Assembly (NCBI RefSeq): GCF_019703515.2
Contig: NC_059368.1
Location: 36,409,831 to 36,473,830 of the forward strand
Source of the DNA: Myxocyprinus asiaticus
Lineage: Eukaryota > Chordata > Actinopteri > Cypriniformes > Catostomidae
Direction of reading: 5' to 3'
DNA: 64,000 bases
Part shown: positions 47,101-55,679 of the stretch, piece by piece
Layout: each line of letters opens with the position of its first letter
Position numbering within the stretch: the first letter of the stretch is position 1
Translations under genes and position numbers: made by a program
The notes under the pieces: model-generated
Told to the model about the DNA's origin: nothing
The model's input: only the letters and a program-made list of their open reading frames with translations
The model's database searches: none

Positions 47101-50100
47101 CTACTAACTAACACAAGTGTTACACGGATGAGAACTGACAATGAATGAACAAAACTGGAGGGTATTTATACACAAAAGGAACTAATGAGGGAATGGAAGA
47201 CAGGTGAGGATAATGAGGAACAGATGAAAGTGATGAGGGCAGTGAACAATGGAAGATGTATAACAATTCAAAATAAGAGTCCTAGGGAAACATGAGGGAG
47301 ACAGACTCCCCCCCCCCCCAAAAGGTGACTCCTGGCACCTAAAGGTAGTGGAGGGCAGGAGGAAACAGGTGACCATAGGACAGGGGAGTCAGGAGGTCTG
47401 GGGGGCGGCCTCAGGGCTGGGATTGGATCGGGAGGCCTGGGGGGTGGCCTCAGGGCTGGGATGGGATCAGGAGGCGGTCTCAGGGCTGGGATGGGATCCG
47501 GAGGCCTAGGAGGCGGTCTCAGAGCAAGGAAAGGATCCAGGGGCCTGTGAGGTGGCCACAGAGCAGGGACAGAGTCATGGGAGGCAGAGTCGGGGAAGGT
47601 TTGAGGGGCAGAGACATGGGAGGCGAAGCCATGGAGGGTTCGAGGGGCGGAGCCAAGGGAGGCGGAGCCAGGGAAGGCGGGGTCATGGAAGGCTCAAGGG
47701 GCGGAGCCAATGGAGGTGGAGCCATGAGAGGTTCGAGGGGCGGAGCTGTGGAAGGCGGAGCCATGAGAGACTTGAGGGGTGGAGCCAGGGAACTTGGTGC
47801 CCGGAGAGTAGCCAATGGCTTGAAGGGCCAGGGTGGAGCCGAAGGTTCGGAGGACCGAGGTAGTGCCGAAGGCTCGGAGAACCGAGGCGGAGCTAAGGGA
47901 TCGGAGGACCGAGGCGGAGCTGGAGGGAAGGAGATCCCTGGTAGAGCCGAAGGCGGAGCCAGGCGACTGACGGACCAAGGTGGAGCTGAAGGGACGAGGG
48001 ACCCCGGTGACGCCGATAGGCTGACAGACCACGGTGGAGACAGGGGACGTAGGGCCGAGGTGAAGAGGGATCGGAGGGCCAAGGCGGAGTCCAGGGCTCG
48101 GAGGGTCTAGGTGGAATCAGAGGGTTTAAAGTTCCTCTAGACCGTGGTTTTGTAGGGGGCGAAGGTCGAGCTGGTGACCTGAGGGGAACCGGCTGATCAG
48201 ATTCTTCTTTTGACATCCTCAACATGCAACATTTTTCAGAAGTGCCTAAACTTTTGCACAACACTGTATTGAAGGTTTTATGAAGGTTTTATATATAAAT
48301 ATATGTAAATTCACTAGATGAAGTTTACTGGTATTCAAAAGATATCAAGTTGCAGATACGTTGTATGTGCTGACGAGCACGTTTCCATATAGTCACATTT
48401 TTCTTTGCATGCTCTCGCTTCCATTTAGAACACTTGATTAACTTGTCAAAATAACAAAATATGTATTAAAGTGAGGATGAAAAATATGGATGAATATTGT
48501 CAATGATGATTTAGATATAGCAAATCCCCACGAGGTATCAGTGATTGTTTTTATTTAATTTAATAATTTTATGTATTTAATGCTATCGGCATCTATCGGC
48601 ATAGACTTACAGTCTTTTGTAGTTCCAAAAAGAAACTATCTGCACCAATCAATCGGAAAAACCAATATATCGGTCTACCTCTAATAGCAACAAGCATAAA
48701 AAGGGCAACTTTCATCCAATTCTTGACAAATAATGAGCATTTTAATGAGCACTTAATAAATGAACTTATATTAATCAGAAACATAAAATGCCCAAACTCG
48801 GGATTTATGTCAAAATGTTGCAAAATTGGTTATTATGGTGAGATTAAAAGGAGGTATCATGTGATTTTTTAACTGTACGCTTTGTGTTTATATTCATTAC
48901 TGCTTATTGACAGCATATATCAAATAATAAAGCCTGATGACCATTAAACCATATTGAACTTTTTATACATACTGTAGGTTTCTAATGTTGGCAACTCCTT
49001 CTTTGTGTGTCCACTTTACAGTAAGGTACATTTTTATAGGATACTAATGTTGAACAAGTGTTAAAGGTGTACTCAGTAAGTTTTTGTAAATGGATGCCTT
49101 GGATGCCTCAATTAAACGCAATAGTTTTCAATAAAAGTTGCAAGAGAATCACTGTTCATAGTCAGCCATGATTAATTTAATCCACCAGTGAATGTGTCCA
49201 GTAACAGGGCAGTTACTGAGATTAAGCAGGTAGTTTTCGGTTGGTCATGTGATCCTAACATGGCAGCCCCCAGGAGGGGACCCAGTCCATGTAGAATAAA
49301 ACAGCTTTAAAAGGTTACTGATATTACTGGAGTCTTCATCTCATTTTAGTGCTTATGATTTTATACATACATTTCAAAATTACAGTTAATTTCTTTAGGA
49401 GTAACTTTTTTAAATGAGGAAAATATTACTGGGTGCACCTTTAAGCATTTTTAACATCAGGTCAAATGCATACTGTTTGGCAGGTTTTACAAAAAAGTCC
49501 ATCTTTAATGCATGTTGTTATAACCGCATATCAATGATTTATAATGCTATTTGTAAATGAATTACTAGTCATTAATGAACCCACTTGTAATTCCTTAAGA
49601 GTGACATTTGCCTTTGCTCAGCCTCAAATTTAGATCTCCATTCACACACCACCCACCCACACATCATCACATGGGTCCATTACTGCAGCTGCTCATACAA
49701 ACCACTGACTTCTGACCTCATTCTCATGGCCATATGTTTAGAACACCATTCATCTATGACAAATTACGTTTCTGTGCATAAAGAATGCTTGTGCTCATAC
49801 AGAAACCCTTCCTTTCCTAAACCCACTAAAAAATATACACAACGGGTGTCTGGGAATTTTTTTTATAAATGTGTCACTGTTGAGAATAGACAAAACCTTC
49901 CATGCATGGAAAAGTTCTTAAGTCAGAATTGTCGCCGTAGATGAACATGAGTTTGTTCACCAGATAGGGTATGAAGCTTGAAGTTATTAAAGCAATAATT
50001 TACCCCAAAATGACAAAGAATATGAACCTTTTCATGAGTAGAGTCAAAATTCCCCTGCAGTGCCCCCTGGAGTAAGTTATTTTTGCATGTGATACTGCAC

Positions 50101-50347
50101 AGTCGGTAGAGGTGGGGAAAGTGTAGAGGAGTATTTATTTATATAGTAATACATAGTATTAATTTTTGATTTCTTGTCATAAAAAATGAAATAAAATACT
50201 GTATATAATATAGTAAAAGTGAACAAATGGGTTATGTCTGCTGTACTGTATTTGTTTTATTTATTTCGTTTTTATAGCTGTAAAAAACAAATGAACAAAT
50301 AATATCAGCAGTCCGGTTTGCTTATATGCACTGTTTGACTTCTCAGA

Positions 50348-50386
<39 letters not shown>

Positions 50387-53300
50387 TGATAAGCGCTTGT
50401 GCAAACAGACTTGGCTGCGTGCAGTGGATAATCACACTCGATCAGCATGTTTTCACTGTGAGTATACAAGTATTAAACTGTTATCGTGGTACTTTTATGA
50501 TAGTTTGTCTGTCTGTTTCAGAAAAAAAACGTATTATATGCCTGAAAAGACTGTTTGAGTTGCTGTTTGTGTGAATGAAAACCGCATCTGCACCTAATAA
50601 GTAGATGTGGCTGCGTGCATGGGAAGATCATATTTAGATATGATGGCTGTGCAGATACAAGCTGTGAACTGTTATTGTGGTACTTTGGTGGCAATTAGGC
50701 TGTTTGTTACATAAAATAAACATAGTATCTGCTTGAAAAATCTCTTTGAGTAGCTGTTTGTTTGACGAATGACAACCGCTACTAATGTAAAAAAATGGCA
50801 GCATGCATTGGAGGAAGATCACATTTGATGTATTGACTGCGCATATAAGAGCTGTAAACTTTTTATCGTGGTACTTTGGTGACGAGTTGGATGTATGTAT
50901 ATAAAATAAATGTATTCTGTGGTTTAAAAGACTGTATGAGTAACTGTTTGAGCGAATATAATTTACAGAAGCTTGACCAGCGCAGCCTGTGTCGGCGTGA
51001 AAGCCGATTTGAATCTGGCTGCTTGTAATGTAACTGGCTGTTGCAGAAACACATATGTGTGATGCTACTCTGCGGGTCCCAGTTATTAACCGTCACATAT
51101 GTGTGATGGTACGTATGAAAGGGTTAAGGGCTGATAGGCTCAGTCACCATTCACTTTCATTGCATTTCTTTTCCACATGGAAAAAGAAGTCACACGGGTT
51201 TTTAGTAAATGATGACAGAATTTTCATTTTTGGATGACCTATCCCTTTAAGAGCTTGCACACAACACTAAATGCACAATTTACAGTATGAAAACCTCTGG
51301 ATCCACACAGAGAGAACACAGCTAGCTCTTACATTGCATGCTCTGTCAATGGCACCCTCTGATTGGCTATTGCGACCCAAGCTTGGCTCCAGCCCATTAT
51401 CCACTGTCAAGCGACCTGCTTCCACACTCAAATCATTCTGAGATTTGGAAAGCTCTAGAATCAGGAACAGACCAAATATCTAGGATCAGACTGTTGTAAA
51501 CACACTTTGAACGTCATAACAAAATGTGCACAAACTTGGGAAGGAATGGCTGATTTCTGCACCACTGCCAACATTCTGTAGTTACAACTATCACTTTTAA
51601 ATCACAATGTACACTGAAAATACAATGCAATGCCTTTCGTTAATATCTGAGTGCTAACAATTCACACAGAGAAGTTTCTAGTTTTATTGCCTTACTTTTA
51701 ATGTGAGCACTGACAGACACCATCAAGTTCTCCATGGATTTAGTAAAAGGCTTTGATTTTTTGAGTTCCTAGATATAAAGACACACCAAATTCACAAATA
51801 TTAGGTGATGAGGAAAAAAGCACACACACAAAAAACAAATACATAGAAAAACAGACATAATCCTCTTCACCTGTGATTTGTTAAACAACGCAGCTTCAAA
51901 AAACGGAGGAGGTGTTGGAGGTACGACTGCGATGAAACTGAAACATAAAATAAAATAAAAAAGCACAAGAATTGTAATAAAGCAAGTGTATGCTATTTTG
52001 GTTATTGTAACATTTCCTTAAAGGTTTTTTAGTAGTGTTTAGTGAATGCTGTCCAACCTGAGTTGTTGATAAGACTGTAATATTTTGTCTCCTGTGGTCT
52101 CATGTTTGTTTTCTACAAAATAATACAGCAAGGCAGCATAAGTGTTATTTTGGGCATATTTCGTTTAGTAGGAATCAAGTTTGCATGTTTTGTTCATGTA
52201 AGGCATGTCTTGAAAGTGTGTAGTATGAATGTTTGTGTACTGTATTGTACTGTACTCTATGTGTAGTGTTGTGCAGGTGGGATATTTATATTTAGGCCAT
52301 AGTGCAGATGAACAATGTTTCTGTGTAAAATACAACCCCAATCCCGAAAATGTTGGAAAATGCTGAAAAAACTAAAAGGAGTGATTTGTTAATTCTATTC
52401 ATCAGCTGAAGACCTGAATAATGGTTGAATGGGGGAAATTCTGCTTGCTAAACTTAACAAACTTGTGTCTTCATTGCCCAAGCATGCACTTAATACGTGT
52501 TATTAGAAGAAATGGTGATGTTACACAGTGGTAAACACTCAACTGTCCCAACTTTTTTGGAGCTTGTTGTAATCATCTGATTTGTAATGACTGTATATTT
52601 AAAAATAATAATAATAAATTCAAGTAAAACATCAAATAATGTTTTTTTTTTTTTTTTTTTTTTTTTTTTAGTGCTTTAAAAATAGCACAGGGTCAATAGA
52701 ATTTCACTCCTTTTTGTTTTAATTAGCATTTTCCATACTGTCCCAACTTTTTCAGACCTGGGTTTGTATATGCAACACAATAACAGCATGTATCCACAAT
52801 AGCTGATCCTATTCATCAGTTGATAAGAGCAAACAAACCTTTAGAATCAGGAAATTTCTTTGCTTGCTGTTCCAGAAACCATCCACCAGATTTGATCTTA
52901 AATTCCCTGCAAACCAGACAGCAGTTTTTCTTATTTAAAGGAATATTCCAGGTTCACAAGTTAAGCTCAATCGACAGCATTTGTGGCATAATGTTGATTA
53001 CCACAAAAATAAATTTCGACTCGTCCCTCCTTTAAAAAAAAAAAAAAAAAAAAAAATGGAGGTTCTAGGGAGGCACTTGCAATGGAAGTCAATGGGGCCA
53101 ATTTTTGGAGGGTTTAAAGACTGAAATGTGAAGCTTATAATTTTACAAAAGTACTAACATTAATACTTCTGTTAAAAATCATGTATTATTATTTGAGCTG
53201 TAAAGTTGTTTAAATTGCCATTTTTACAGTCGTTTTAGGGTTTTAGAGTTTGTTGACATTTCATTGTCATGGTAACAAAGTTGTAAAATTGGCTATAACT

Positions 53301-54399
53301 TTACAGAAAAGGATTGTAAGTGATTTTATCACACTGAAATCATGTCAACACGCATATCATTTATGTCTTGTGGCTATACATTTAAAACAGTCTGTATTTT
53401 AACGCTCAAAAATTGGCCCCCATTCACTTCCATTGTAAGTGCCTCACTGAAACCTTGGTTTATGCTTTTTTTAAAGAAAAGGAGGAACGAGTCGAAATTA
53501 ATTTTTGTGGTAATCAACAGTACGCTACAAATGCTGTTGACTGAGCTTAACTTGTATTGAACCCGGAACATTCCTTTAAAAGACCAAGAAAATCATCATT
53601 TGTGACAGTACATAGCTCAAATCATTCATAAACTGGGTTTCACAACTAAACTAATCATGTAGGTGTGCCTTTACCTGTACGCATGACAAACTGTGCACTT
53701 CCAGTCCTGCGCAGACCTGACGACCCGACACCTGTTACAGATGCGTTGACTACATCCACAGCACACGGAACCGCAGTCCCAGAATTTTCCCAAAAGTCGC
53801 TGACATCGTGCACATGATCTCTGACCATACGGACGAGTAAATGTCTTGGCACCCTGGTGACATATCTCTTGCAATTCTGTCCTCAGCCTTCTAAAACACG
53901 AGTCAAAAGTAAGCAATGTAGTGCCTTCATTGTTTGTTTTTCGTCAACGGCTTTATCAGTTTTATTGGCTTTGTTCGACTTTGTCATTATCTCTAGTACT
54001 GCGTAAAAATGAACATATTAATGGTTCTTTACAAATAAATCAATTGGTGAGGAATTAAGGGTAAATAAGAAGGAGCTTCAAAAAGTGTGTCTACTCCATC
54101 GTCCGCCACAGGAGGAGGCCCAATGGGAAGCAAATTATGATTGAGCCTATTGCAGTAAAATAAAGCAAATGTATTTATTTATTTATATTCTGCACACCAG
54201 CAAAAATGAACTTTACTGCTTAACAGGGTTGTTCTTCAACATTTTGGTACCTGATTCTGACAGCTTCAATAGTTCGAAGCGCTTTGTCCCTCTGAAGAAC
54301 CTCCAGAACTCTTTCTCTCTCCAGAGCCTGGAACAACCCGAGATCCGTAATGCAGGATTCATGTTGCCTGCTTTCCCAGTTTTCCTGTTCTAATTTCAT
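35220..54399 (-). CDS. sytl3: Synaptotagmin-like protein 3 (Slp3), 15 coding exons, complete
   Basis: Slp proteins bind GTP-Rab27 through an N-terminal Slp homology domain and the membrane through tandem C2 domains, tethering vesicles to the plasma membrane. Exons in transcript order: 54399-54251, 53890-53675, 52906-52839, 52112-52058, 51937-51871, 51768-51696, 51454-51333, 46459-46328, 46074-45905, 45508-45409, 40447-40277, 39645-39537, 39298-39208, 35972-35776, 35314-35220. They total 1815 bp, 604 codons plus TAA, with consistent phases and AG/GT borders; human SYTL3 is about 610 residues. Order: Rab-binding helix, eight-Cys FYVE-type finger (about 74-119), SGGWF motif, variable linker, C2A (about 300-440), C2B (about 455-600). 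The linker VVPPTPPP and SKSQND blocks and the C2A stretch VTGEIEIAI match SYTL3. Acidic Ca2+ ligands of C2A look mostly replaced (NPYVK for DPYVK; VWHSRG for the usual VWDxD), suggesting weak or absent classical Ca2+ binding, an inference. A non-coding first exon probably lies further right. Confidence 0.92.
35776..35972 (-). CDS. sytl3: sytl3 exon, C2B core
   Basis: A 197-bp exon encodes ILCLPGDRELVQRTPVLKKT, a helper segment ending LLLSLWEKTSFSLTDRLL and SARLGE. TPVLKKT corresponds to the C2B polybasic region. Confidence 0.9.
35986..36476. other. sytl3 intron, no gene recognised
   Basis: No exon or clear element. The segment GTTAAAAACCACTACAG near 36304 looks like part of a common interspersed repeat related to the family at the left edge. 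Confidence 0.35.
36480..36830. mobile_element. Palindromic MITE with TTAA flanks (Angel-like)
   Basis: It begins AGGGGTAGTTCACCCAAAAA after TTAA (36476-36479) and ends with TTTTTGGGTGAGATATTCC before TTAA (36831-36834). The body is itself partly self-complementary. The ends resemble those of zebrafish Angel elements as I recall them. Confidence 0.7.
37009..39140. mobile_element. TTAA-flanked 2.1-kb element with piggyBac-like ends
   Basis: The left end CCCTTATGTTGTGATCTGGT and the right end ATGAACACAACACAAGGG are inverted over 13 bases with one mismatch and partly beyond. Both sides carry TTAA (37005-37008, 39141-39144). TTAA with CCC ends is the piggyBac pattern. No transposase was recognised. 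It contains (AT)n at 37044-37099 and about 38122-38171, (ATT)n at 38174-38192 and the repeat at 38395-38615. Confidence 0.7.
38395..38615. repeat. Teleost interspersed repeat with CCTAACCCTAACCCT
   Basis: The sequence runs from TATACTTGTGAGGACCCTCC through TATCCCCTAACCCTAACCCT to GTCCTCACAGAACAGG. I recall it as widespread in fish genomes. The short telomere-like CCCTAA run is part of the repeat, not a telomere. Confidence 0.5.
39208..39298 (-). CDS. sytl3: sytl3 exon, C2B first strands
   Basis: A 91-bp exon encodes IVFGTPGQLIVVITGLPKLH to TAYIE, with the donor after GAGGG. It fits C2B strands 2-3. The next exon is 3.2 kb away, across the TTAA-flanked element. Confidence 0.85.
39537..39645 (-). 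CDS. sytl3: sytl3 exon, C2A-C2B linker
   Basis: A 109-bp exon encodes EHPQGDDVELYTAELMLKAQ and LKFLPQKSAQ. ELYTAEL resembles the strand that opens C2B in Slp proteins. Phase 0-in, 1-out. Confidence 0.85.
40277..40447 (-). CDS. sytl3: sytl3 exon, C2A end
   Basis: A 171-bp phase 0-0 exon encodes CVVIREQLVSSVVKASVWHS, FLGETLIQLADW and WYKLGPK. The broken Ty3/gypsy element lies in the 5-kb intron before it. Confidence 0.93.
40878..41187 (+). repeat. 5' LTR of the gypsy element
   Basis: The LTR runs from TGTGGTGGTGGGGGCGTGG to CTTTGTTACA, about 310 bp, with the canonical TG...CA ends. The right edge is fixed by the primer-binding site one base on. The left edge is inferred because no second LTR is present for comparison. 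Confidence 0.65.
41189..41206 (+). other. Primer-binding site complementary to tRNA-Phe
   Basis: TGGTGCCGAAACCCGGGA is the exact complement of the 18 bases at the 3' end of vertebrate tRNA-Phe including CCA, as I recall that tRNA. Reverse transcription of this family would be primed by that tRNA. Confidence 0.75.
41231..42115 (+). pseudogene. gag-like region, capsid and zinc knuckle, broken
   Basis: The first frame (41231-41596) begins MDPSLLEDIVKTLAS and contains the capsid-like stretch from MGPQDDLEAFLEIFERTAG to LLSKEAQLAAQ, then a stop. A second frame from about 41700 has QTAIQLAKDHMAAYSGARE and, at 41991-42032, the CCHC knuckle CWSCGEPGHFWDQC. The (CT)n run at 41899-41922 has probably expanded inside it. 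The capsid part resembles SCAN domains, which are thought to derive from Gmr1-type gag. Confidence 0.75.
42116..42373 (+). pseudogene. Aspartic protease remnant of gypsy pol
   Basis: VVDSGSSQTSIHQ places an active-site-like D-S-G at about 42152, in line with a retroviral-type protease. The flap and the rest are interrupted within about 60 residues (ILGMNWPA appears near 42240). Confidence 0.6.
42452..43290 (+). pseudogene. Integrase region of gypsy pol, broken
   Basis: The zinc-binding segment (GHLGQEKTLKHL with CAACREC) is at 42641-42790. After a frameshift the catalytic core runs 42840-43290, with acidic residues in GMDLVGPL (42865), LTDQGTNF (43042) and DGLVEQF (43150); the last two have 35 residues between them, the integrase D-35-E spacing. 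It precedes reverse transcriptase. Confidence 0.85.
43800..44986 (+). pseudogene. Reverse transcriptase and RNase H region of gypsy pol, broken
   Basis: Segments VHEELKAMHDMGEIEESHSD (43965 on) and KTAFSTPFGLHQF precede the catalytic YLDDIIIYS at 44366. The thumb (VRQFLGLVGYYRRFVPNYSD) and the start of RNase H (FVVQTDVSD) follow. A frameshift separates the halves near 44190, a glycine-rich insertion interrupts RNase H near 44865, and the element ends at AVLTIRY. Confidence 0.85.
44990..45400. other. sytl3 intron, no gene recognised
   Basis: AT-rich DNA between the truncated end of the gypsy element and the C2A exon at 45409. Nothing else recognised. Confidence 0.45.
45409..45508 (-). CDS. 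sytl3: sytl3 exon, C2A polybasic strand
   Basis: A 100-bp exon encodes YVKVCLLQKKHQNNKMKTT and NPIYNETFM, the lysine-rich strand of C2A followed by the NP-x-(F/Y)-NETF motif of C2 domains. Confidence 0.93.
45905..46074 (-). CDS. sytl3: sytl3 exon, C2A first half
   Basis: A 170-bp exon encodes THVTGEIEIAIAYNN, LEITVKACKNL and KKKCNP, the first strands of C2A. The usual SDPYVK acidic loop is replaced by CNPYVK across the junction. Confidence 0.92.
46328..46459 (-). CDS. sytl3: sytl3 exon, variable linker before C2A
   Basis: A 132-bp phase 0-0 exon encodes LCKAPSLPNLSQNTRDTEQN to AYSDEQR. It is poorly conserved; support comes from clean splice sites (TTTCACAG; AGG/GTGTGT) and frame continuity. 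Confidence 0.75.
46600..46860. other. sytl3 intron, no gene recognised
   Basis: A hAT-like start (TAGGGGTGGGTACG) is near 46662, without a partner. Confidence 0.3.
46865..48270 (+). mobile_element. Split Tc1-like element around a GC-rich block
   Basis: The left piece (46875-47012) encodes a transposase trace (AACATCATCGAGTCAGTCTG) and matches the reverse complement of 62340-62410. The right piece ends GCCTAAACTTTTGCACAACA and CTGTA (48244-48270), like the end of the copy at 62112-62620. The interval holds unrelated GC-rich DNA (47013-48214). Confidence 0.6.
47013..48214. repeat. GC-rich block of degenerate short tandem repeats
   Basis: Imperfect repeats of a GGCGGAGCCA-type unit dominate 47400-48130, after a poly(C) tract near 47310. 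They leave long open frames on both strands: 187 codons of Gly/Arg/Glu on + (47547-48110) and 187 codons of Pro/Ser/Leu on - (47519-48082). Neither has a domain or splice context. The frames follow from base composition and are probably not genes; the block looks like part of a mobile element whose class I cannot name. Confidence 0.5.
48271..49060. other. sytl3 intron, no gene recognised
   Basis: The segment 48580-48692 carries a hAT-like terminus TATCGGTCTACCTCTA of the family seen at 29899. Otherwise AT-rich. Confidence 0.4.
49065..49440. mobile_element. MITE with TTAA flanks
   Basis: The termini AGGTGTACTCAGTAA and TTACTGGGTGCACCT are inverted with two mismatches, and TTAA stands on both sides (49061-49064, 49441-49444). 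The 376-bp body has no coding potential. Confidence 0.7.
49445..50340. other. sytl3 intron, no gene recognised
   Basis: AT-rich DNA with short open frames lacking recognisable features. Confidence 0.4.
50351..50385. repeat. (TG)n microsatellite
   Basis: About 17 TG units lie directly before the 190-bp tandem repeat. Confidence 0.95.
50400..50960. repeat. Three-copy diverged tandem repeat, about 190 bp
   Basis: GGCTGCGTGC at 50413 and 50609 and GGCAGCATGC at 50797 start comparable units (spacing 196 and 188). Each unit then has a variant of AACTGTTATCGTGGTACTTT, ATAAAATAAA and GACTGTTTGAGTAGCTGTTTG. The copies are too diverged for a recent duplication. Confidence 0.7.
51130..51246. repeat. 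Half of an Angel-like MITE
   Basis: It ends with TTTTCATTTTTGGATGACCT and ATCCCT, then TTAA (51247-51250), matching the right ends at 55510 and 55675. The left half is not evident. Confidence 0.5.
51333..51454 (-). CDS. sytl3: sytl3 exon, linker
   Basis: A 122-bp exon encodes LSKSQNDLSVEAGRLTVDNG to DRACN. The alternative frame meets TGA at once, so the reading frame is clear. The following intron is nearly 5 kb and holds the tandem and GC-rich repeats. Confidence 0.85.
51696..51768 (-). CDS. sytl3: sytl3 exon, linker
   Basis: A 73-bp exon encodes ELKKSKPFTKSMENLMVSVS and AHIK. The KSMENL motif recurs in Slp linkers. Phase 0-in and 1-out. Confidence 0.88.
51871..51937 (-). CDS. sytl3: sytl3 exon, proline-rich linker
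   Basis: A 67-bp exon encodes FIAVVPPTPPPFFEAALF and NKSQ. The VVPPTPPP block is shared with mammalian SYTL3. Confidence 0.88.
52058..52112 (-). CDS. sytl3: sytl3 exon, linker
   Basis: A 55-bp exon encodes NKHETTGDKILQSYQQL, which follows the SGGWF exon in Slp3-type proteins. Phases 1-in and 2-out fit both neighbours. Confidence 0.88.
52333..52766. mobile_element. Non-autonomous Tc1/mariner-like element
   Basis: The termini CAACCCCAATCCCGAAAATG and TTTTTCAGACCTGGGTTTG are imperfectly inverted and TA-flanked. There is no transposase; a T-run of about 30 lies at 52640-52669. It sits in the short intron between two sytl3 exons. Confidence 0.6.
52839..52906 (-). CDS. sytl3: sytl3 exon, Rab-binding SGGWF motif
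   Basis: A 68-bp exon encodes EFKIKSGGWFLEQQAKKF and PDSK. The SG-x-W-F motif is the second Rab27-binding element of Slp and Slac2 proteins. The inverted-repeat element 52939-53575 starts only 32 bp upstream of its acceptor. Confidence 0.92.
52939..53575. mobile_element. 637-bp foldback element with TTAA flanks
   Basis: The left arm starts AGGAATATTCCAGGTTCACA and the right arm ends GAACCCGGAACATTCCT. The arms are inverted over about 170 bp, including ATTACCACAAAAATAAATTT against its complement. TTAA flanks both ends (52935-52938, 53576-53579). A poly(A) tract lies at 53033-53056. It occupies most of the intron between the sytl3 zinc-finger and SGGWF exons. Confidence 0.8.
53675..53890 (-). 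CDS. sytl3: sytl3 exon, FYVE-type zinc finger
   Basis: A 216-bp exon encodes RLRTELQEICHQGAK and a finger with Cys pairs CARC, CCGC, CNRC and CTVC, the eight-Cys arrangement between the two Rab27-contacting helices of Slp homology domains. The foldback element ends 100 bp downstream in the transcript sense. Confidence 0.92.
54251..54399 (-). CDS. sytl3: sytl3 first coding exon
   Basis: From ATG at 54399 this exon encodes MKLEQENWESRQHES, then DLGLFQALERERVLEVLQRD, matching the first helix of Slp homology domains, and ends VRI plus a split Arg codon. The exon itself begins near 54437 after AACAG; the frame is open upstream of the ATG, so an earlier start in an upstream exon cannot be excluded. 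The ATG was chosen because its distance to the LERE motif resembles other Slp proteins. Confidence 0.8.
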
Positions 54400-54456
54400 T
54401 TCCTCCTCAGTCCGGAAGGTCTCACTGTGCTCAGATTCTGTTATTTATGAAAAATT

Positions 54457-54820
54457 GGGTAACACTTTACAATAAGGTTCCATTAGTTAACATTAGTTAA
54501 CATGAACTAACAATGAACAATACTTTTACAGCTTTTATTAATCTTAGTTCATGTTAATTTCAGCATATACTAATACATTTTTCAAATCAAAATGTTGGTG
54601 TTTGTTAACATTAGTTAATGCATTATGAACTAAGAATCAATAATTGTATTTTTATTAACTAATATCATCCAAGATTAATAAACTAATTTAAATTAATATG
54701 TTGTAAACAATATATTGTTCATTGTCTGTTAATGATACCTAATGTCACTGAATGGAAAGTTGTAAATTGTTACCAAAAATTGTTAAATGGCCAAATTGTA
54801 ATTGTGTTTAGTTAACCTCA
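54457..54820. repeat. Interspersed repeat rich in GTTAACATTAGTTAA
   Basis: The start GGTAACACTTTACAATAAGG and the repeated GTTAACATTAGTTAA and TTAGTTCATGTTAA motifs characterise a repeat I recall as common in fish and amphibian genomes. Its class is uncertain. Confidence 0.5.
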
Positions 54821-54825
54821 TTTAA

Positions 54826-55510
54826 AGGGATAGTTTGCCCAAAAATGAAAATTCTTTCATCATTTACTCACCCTCATGCCATCCCAGTGTATGACTTTCT
54901 TTCTTTACAAGAACACAAACAATGATTTTTAGAAGAATATTTTAGCTCTGTTGGTCCATACAATGCAAGTGAATAGTGGCCATAACTGTGAAGGTCCAAA
55001 AAGCACATAAAGGCAGCATAAAAGTAATCCATCCGACTCCAGTGATTAAATCCATGTCTTCAGAAGTGATATGATAGGTGTGGGTGATAAACAGATCAAC
55101 ATTTAAATCCTTTAAATCTCCATCTTTGGCCAGCCCCAACCAATATGTGGTGATATGCACGATGAATGTGAATCGCCAAAAAACAAAAGAAGAATGTGGA
55201 GGTGAAAGTGGAGATTACCTGTAAAAAAGGACTTAAATGTTGATCTGTTTATCACCCACACCTATCATATCGCTTTTTTAGACTTGGATTAAACCACTGG
55301 AGTTGTATGAATTATTTTTATGCTGCCTTTATGTGCATTTTGGAGCTTCAAAGTTCTGGCCACCATTGCACTTGCTCTGAATGGACATACAGAGCTGAGA
55401 TATTCTTCTAAAAATCTTAATTTGTGTTCAATAGAAAAAAGTCATACACATCTTGGATGGCACAAGGCTGAGTAAATGAGAGAACGTCCATTTTGGGGTG
55501 AACTATCCCT
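54826..55510. mobile_element. Palindromic MITE with TTAA flanks (Angel-like), long copy
   Basis: It starts AGGGATAGTTTGCCCAAAAA after TTAA and ends TTGGGGTGAACTATCCCT before TTAA (55511-55514). Inside, AAAGGCAGCATAAAAGTAAT near 55008 and its near complement near 55310 form a second inverted pair, so the whole element folds back on itself. Confidence 0.7.
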
Positions 55511-55514
55511 TTAA

Positions 55515-55675
55515 TTGTATCTTTTTTACATGCAATGAAAGTAAAGGACTAAGTGTGTCATTGTTCCTAATATCTCCTTTTGTGTTCCACAGAAGGAAGA
55601 TAAACATGAAAGAATAACATGTCATGAGGGTCAGTAAATGATGGCAGAATTTTCATTTTTGGGTGAACTATCCCT
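55515..55675. repeat. Half copy of an Angel-like MITE
   Basis: It ends TTCATTTTTGGGTGAACTAT and CCCT before TTAA (55676-55679). The left half is missing or very diverged. Confidence 0.55.
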
Positions 55676-55679
55676 TTAA

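Noticed and set aside
47519..48082. 187-codon proline/serine-rich open frame on the minus strand as a gene
   Set aside because: It arises from GC-rich tandem repeats, overlaps an equally long frame on the other strand and has no splice or domain support.
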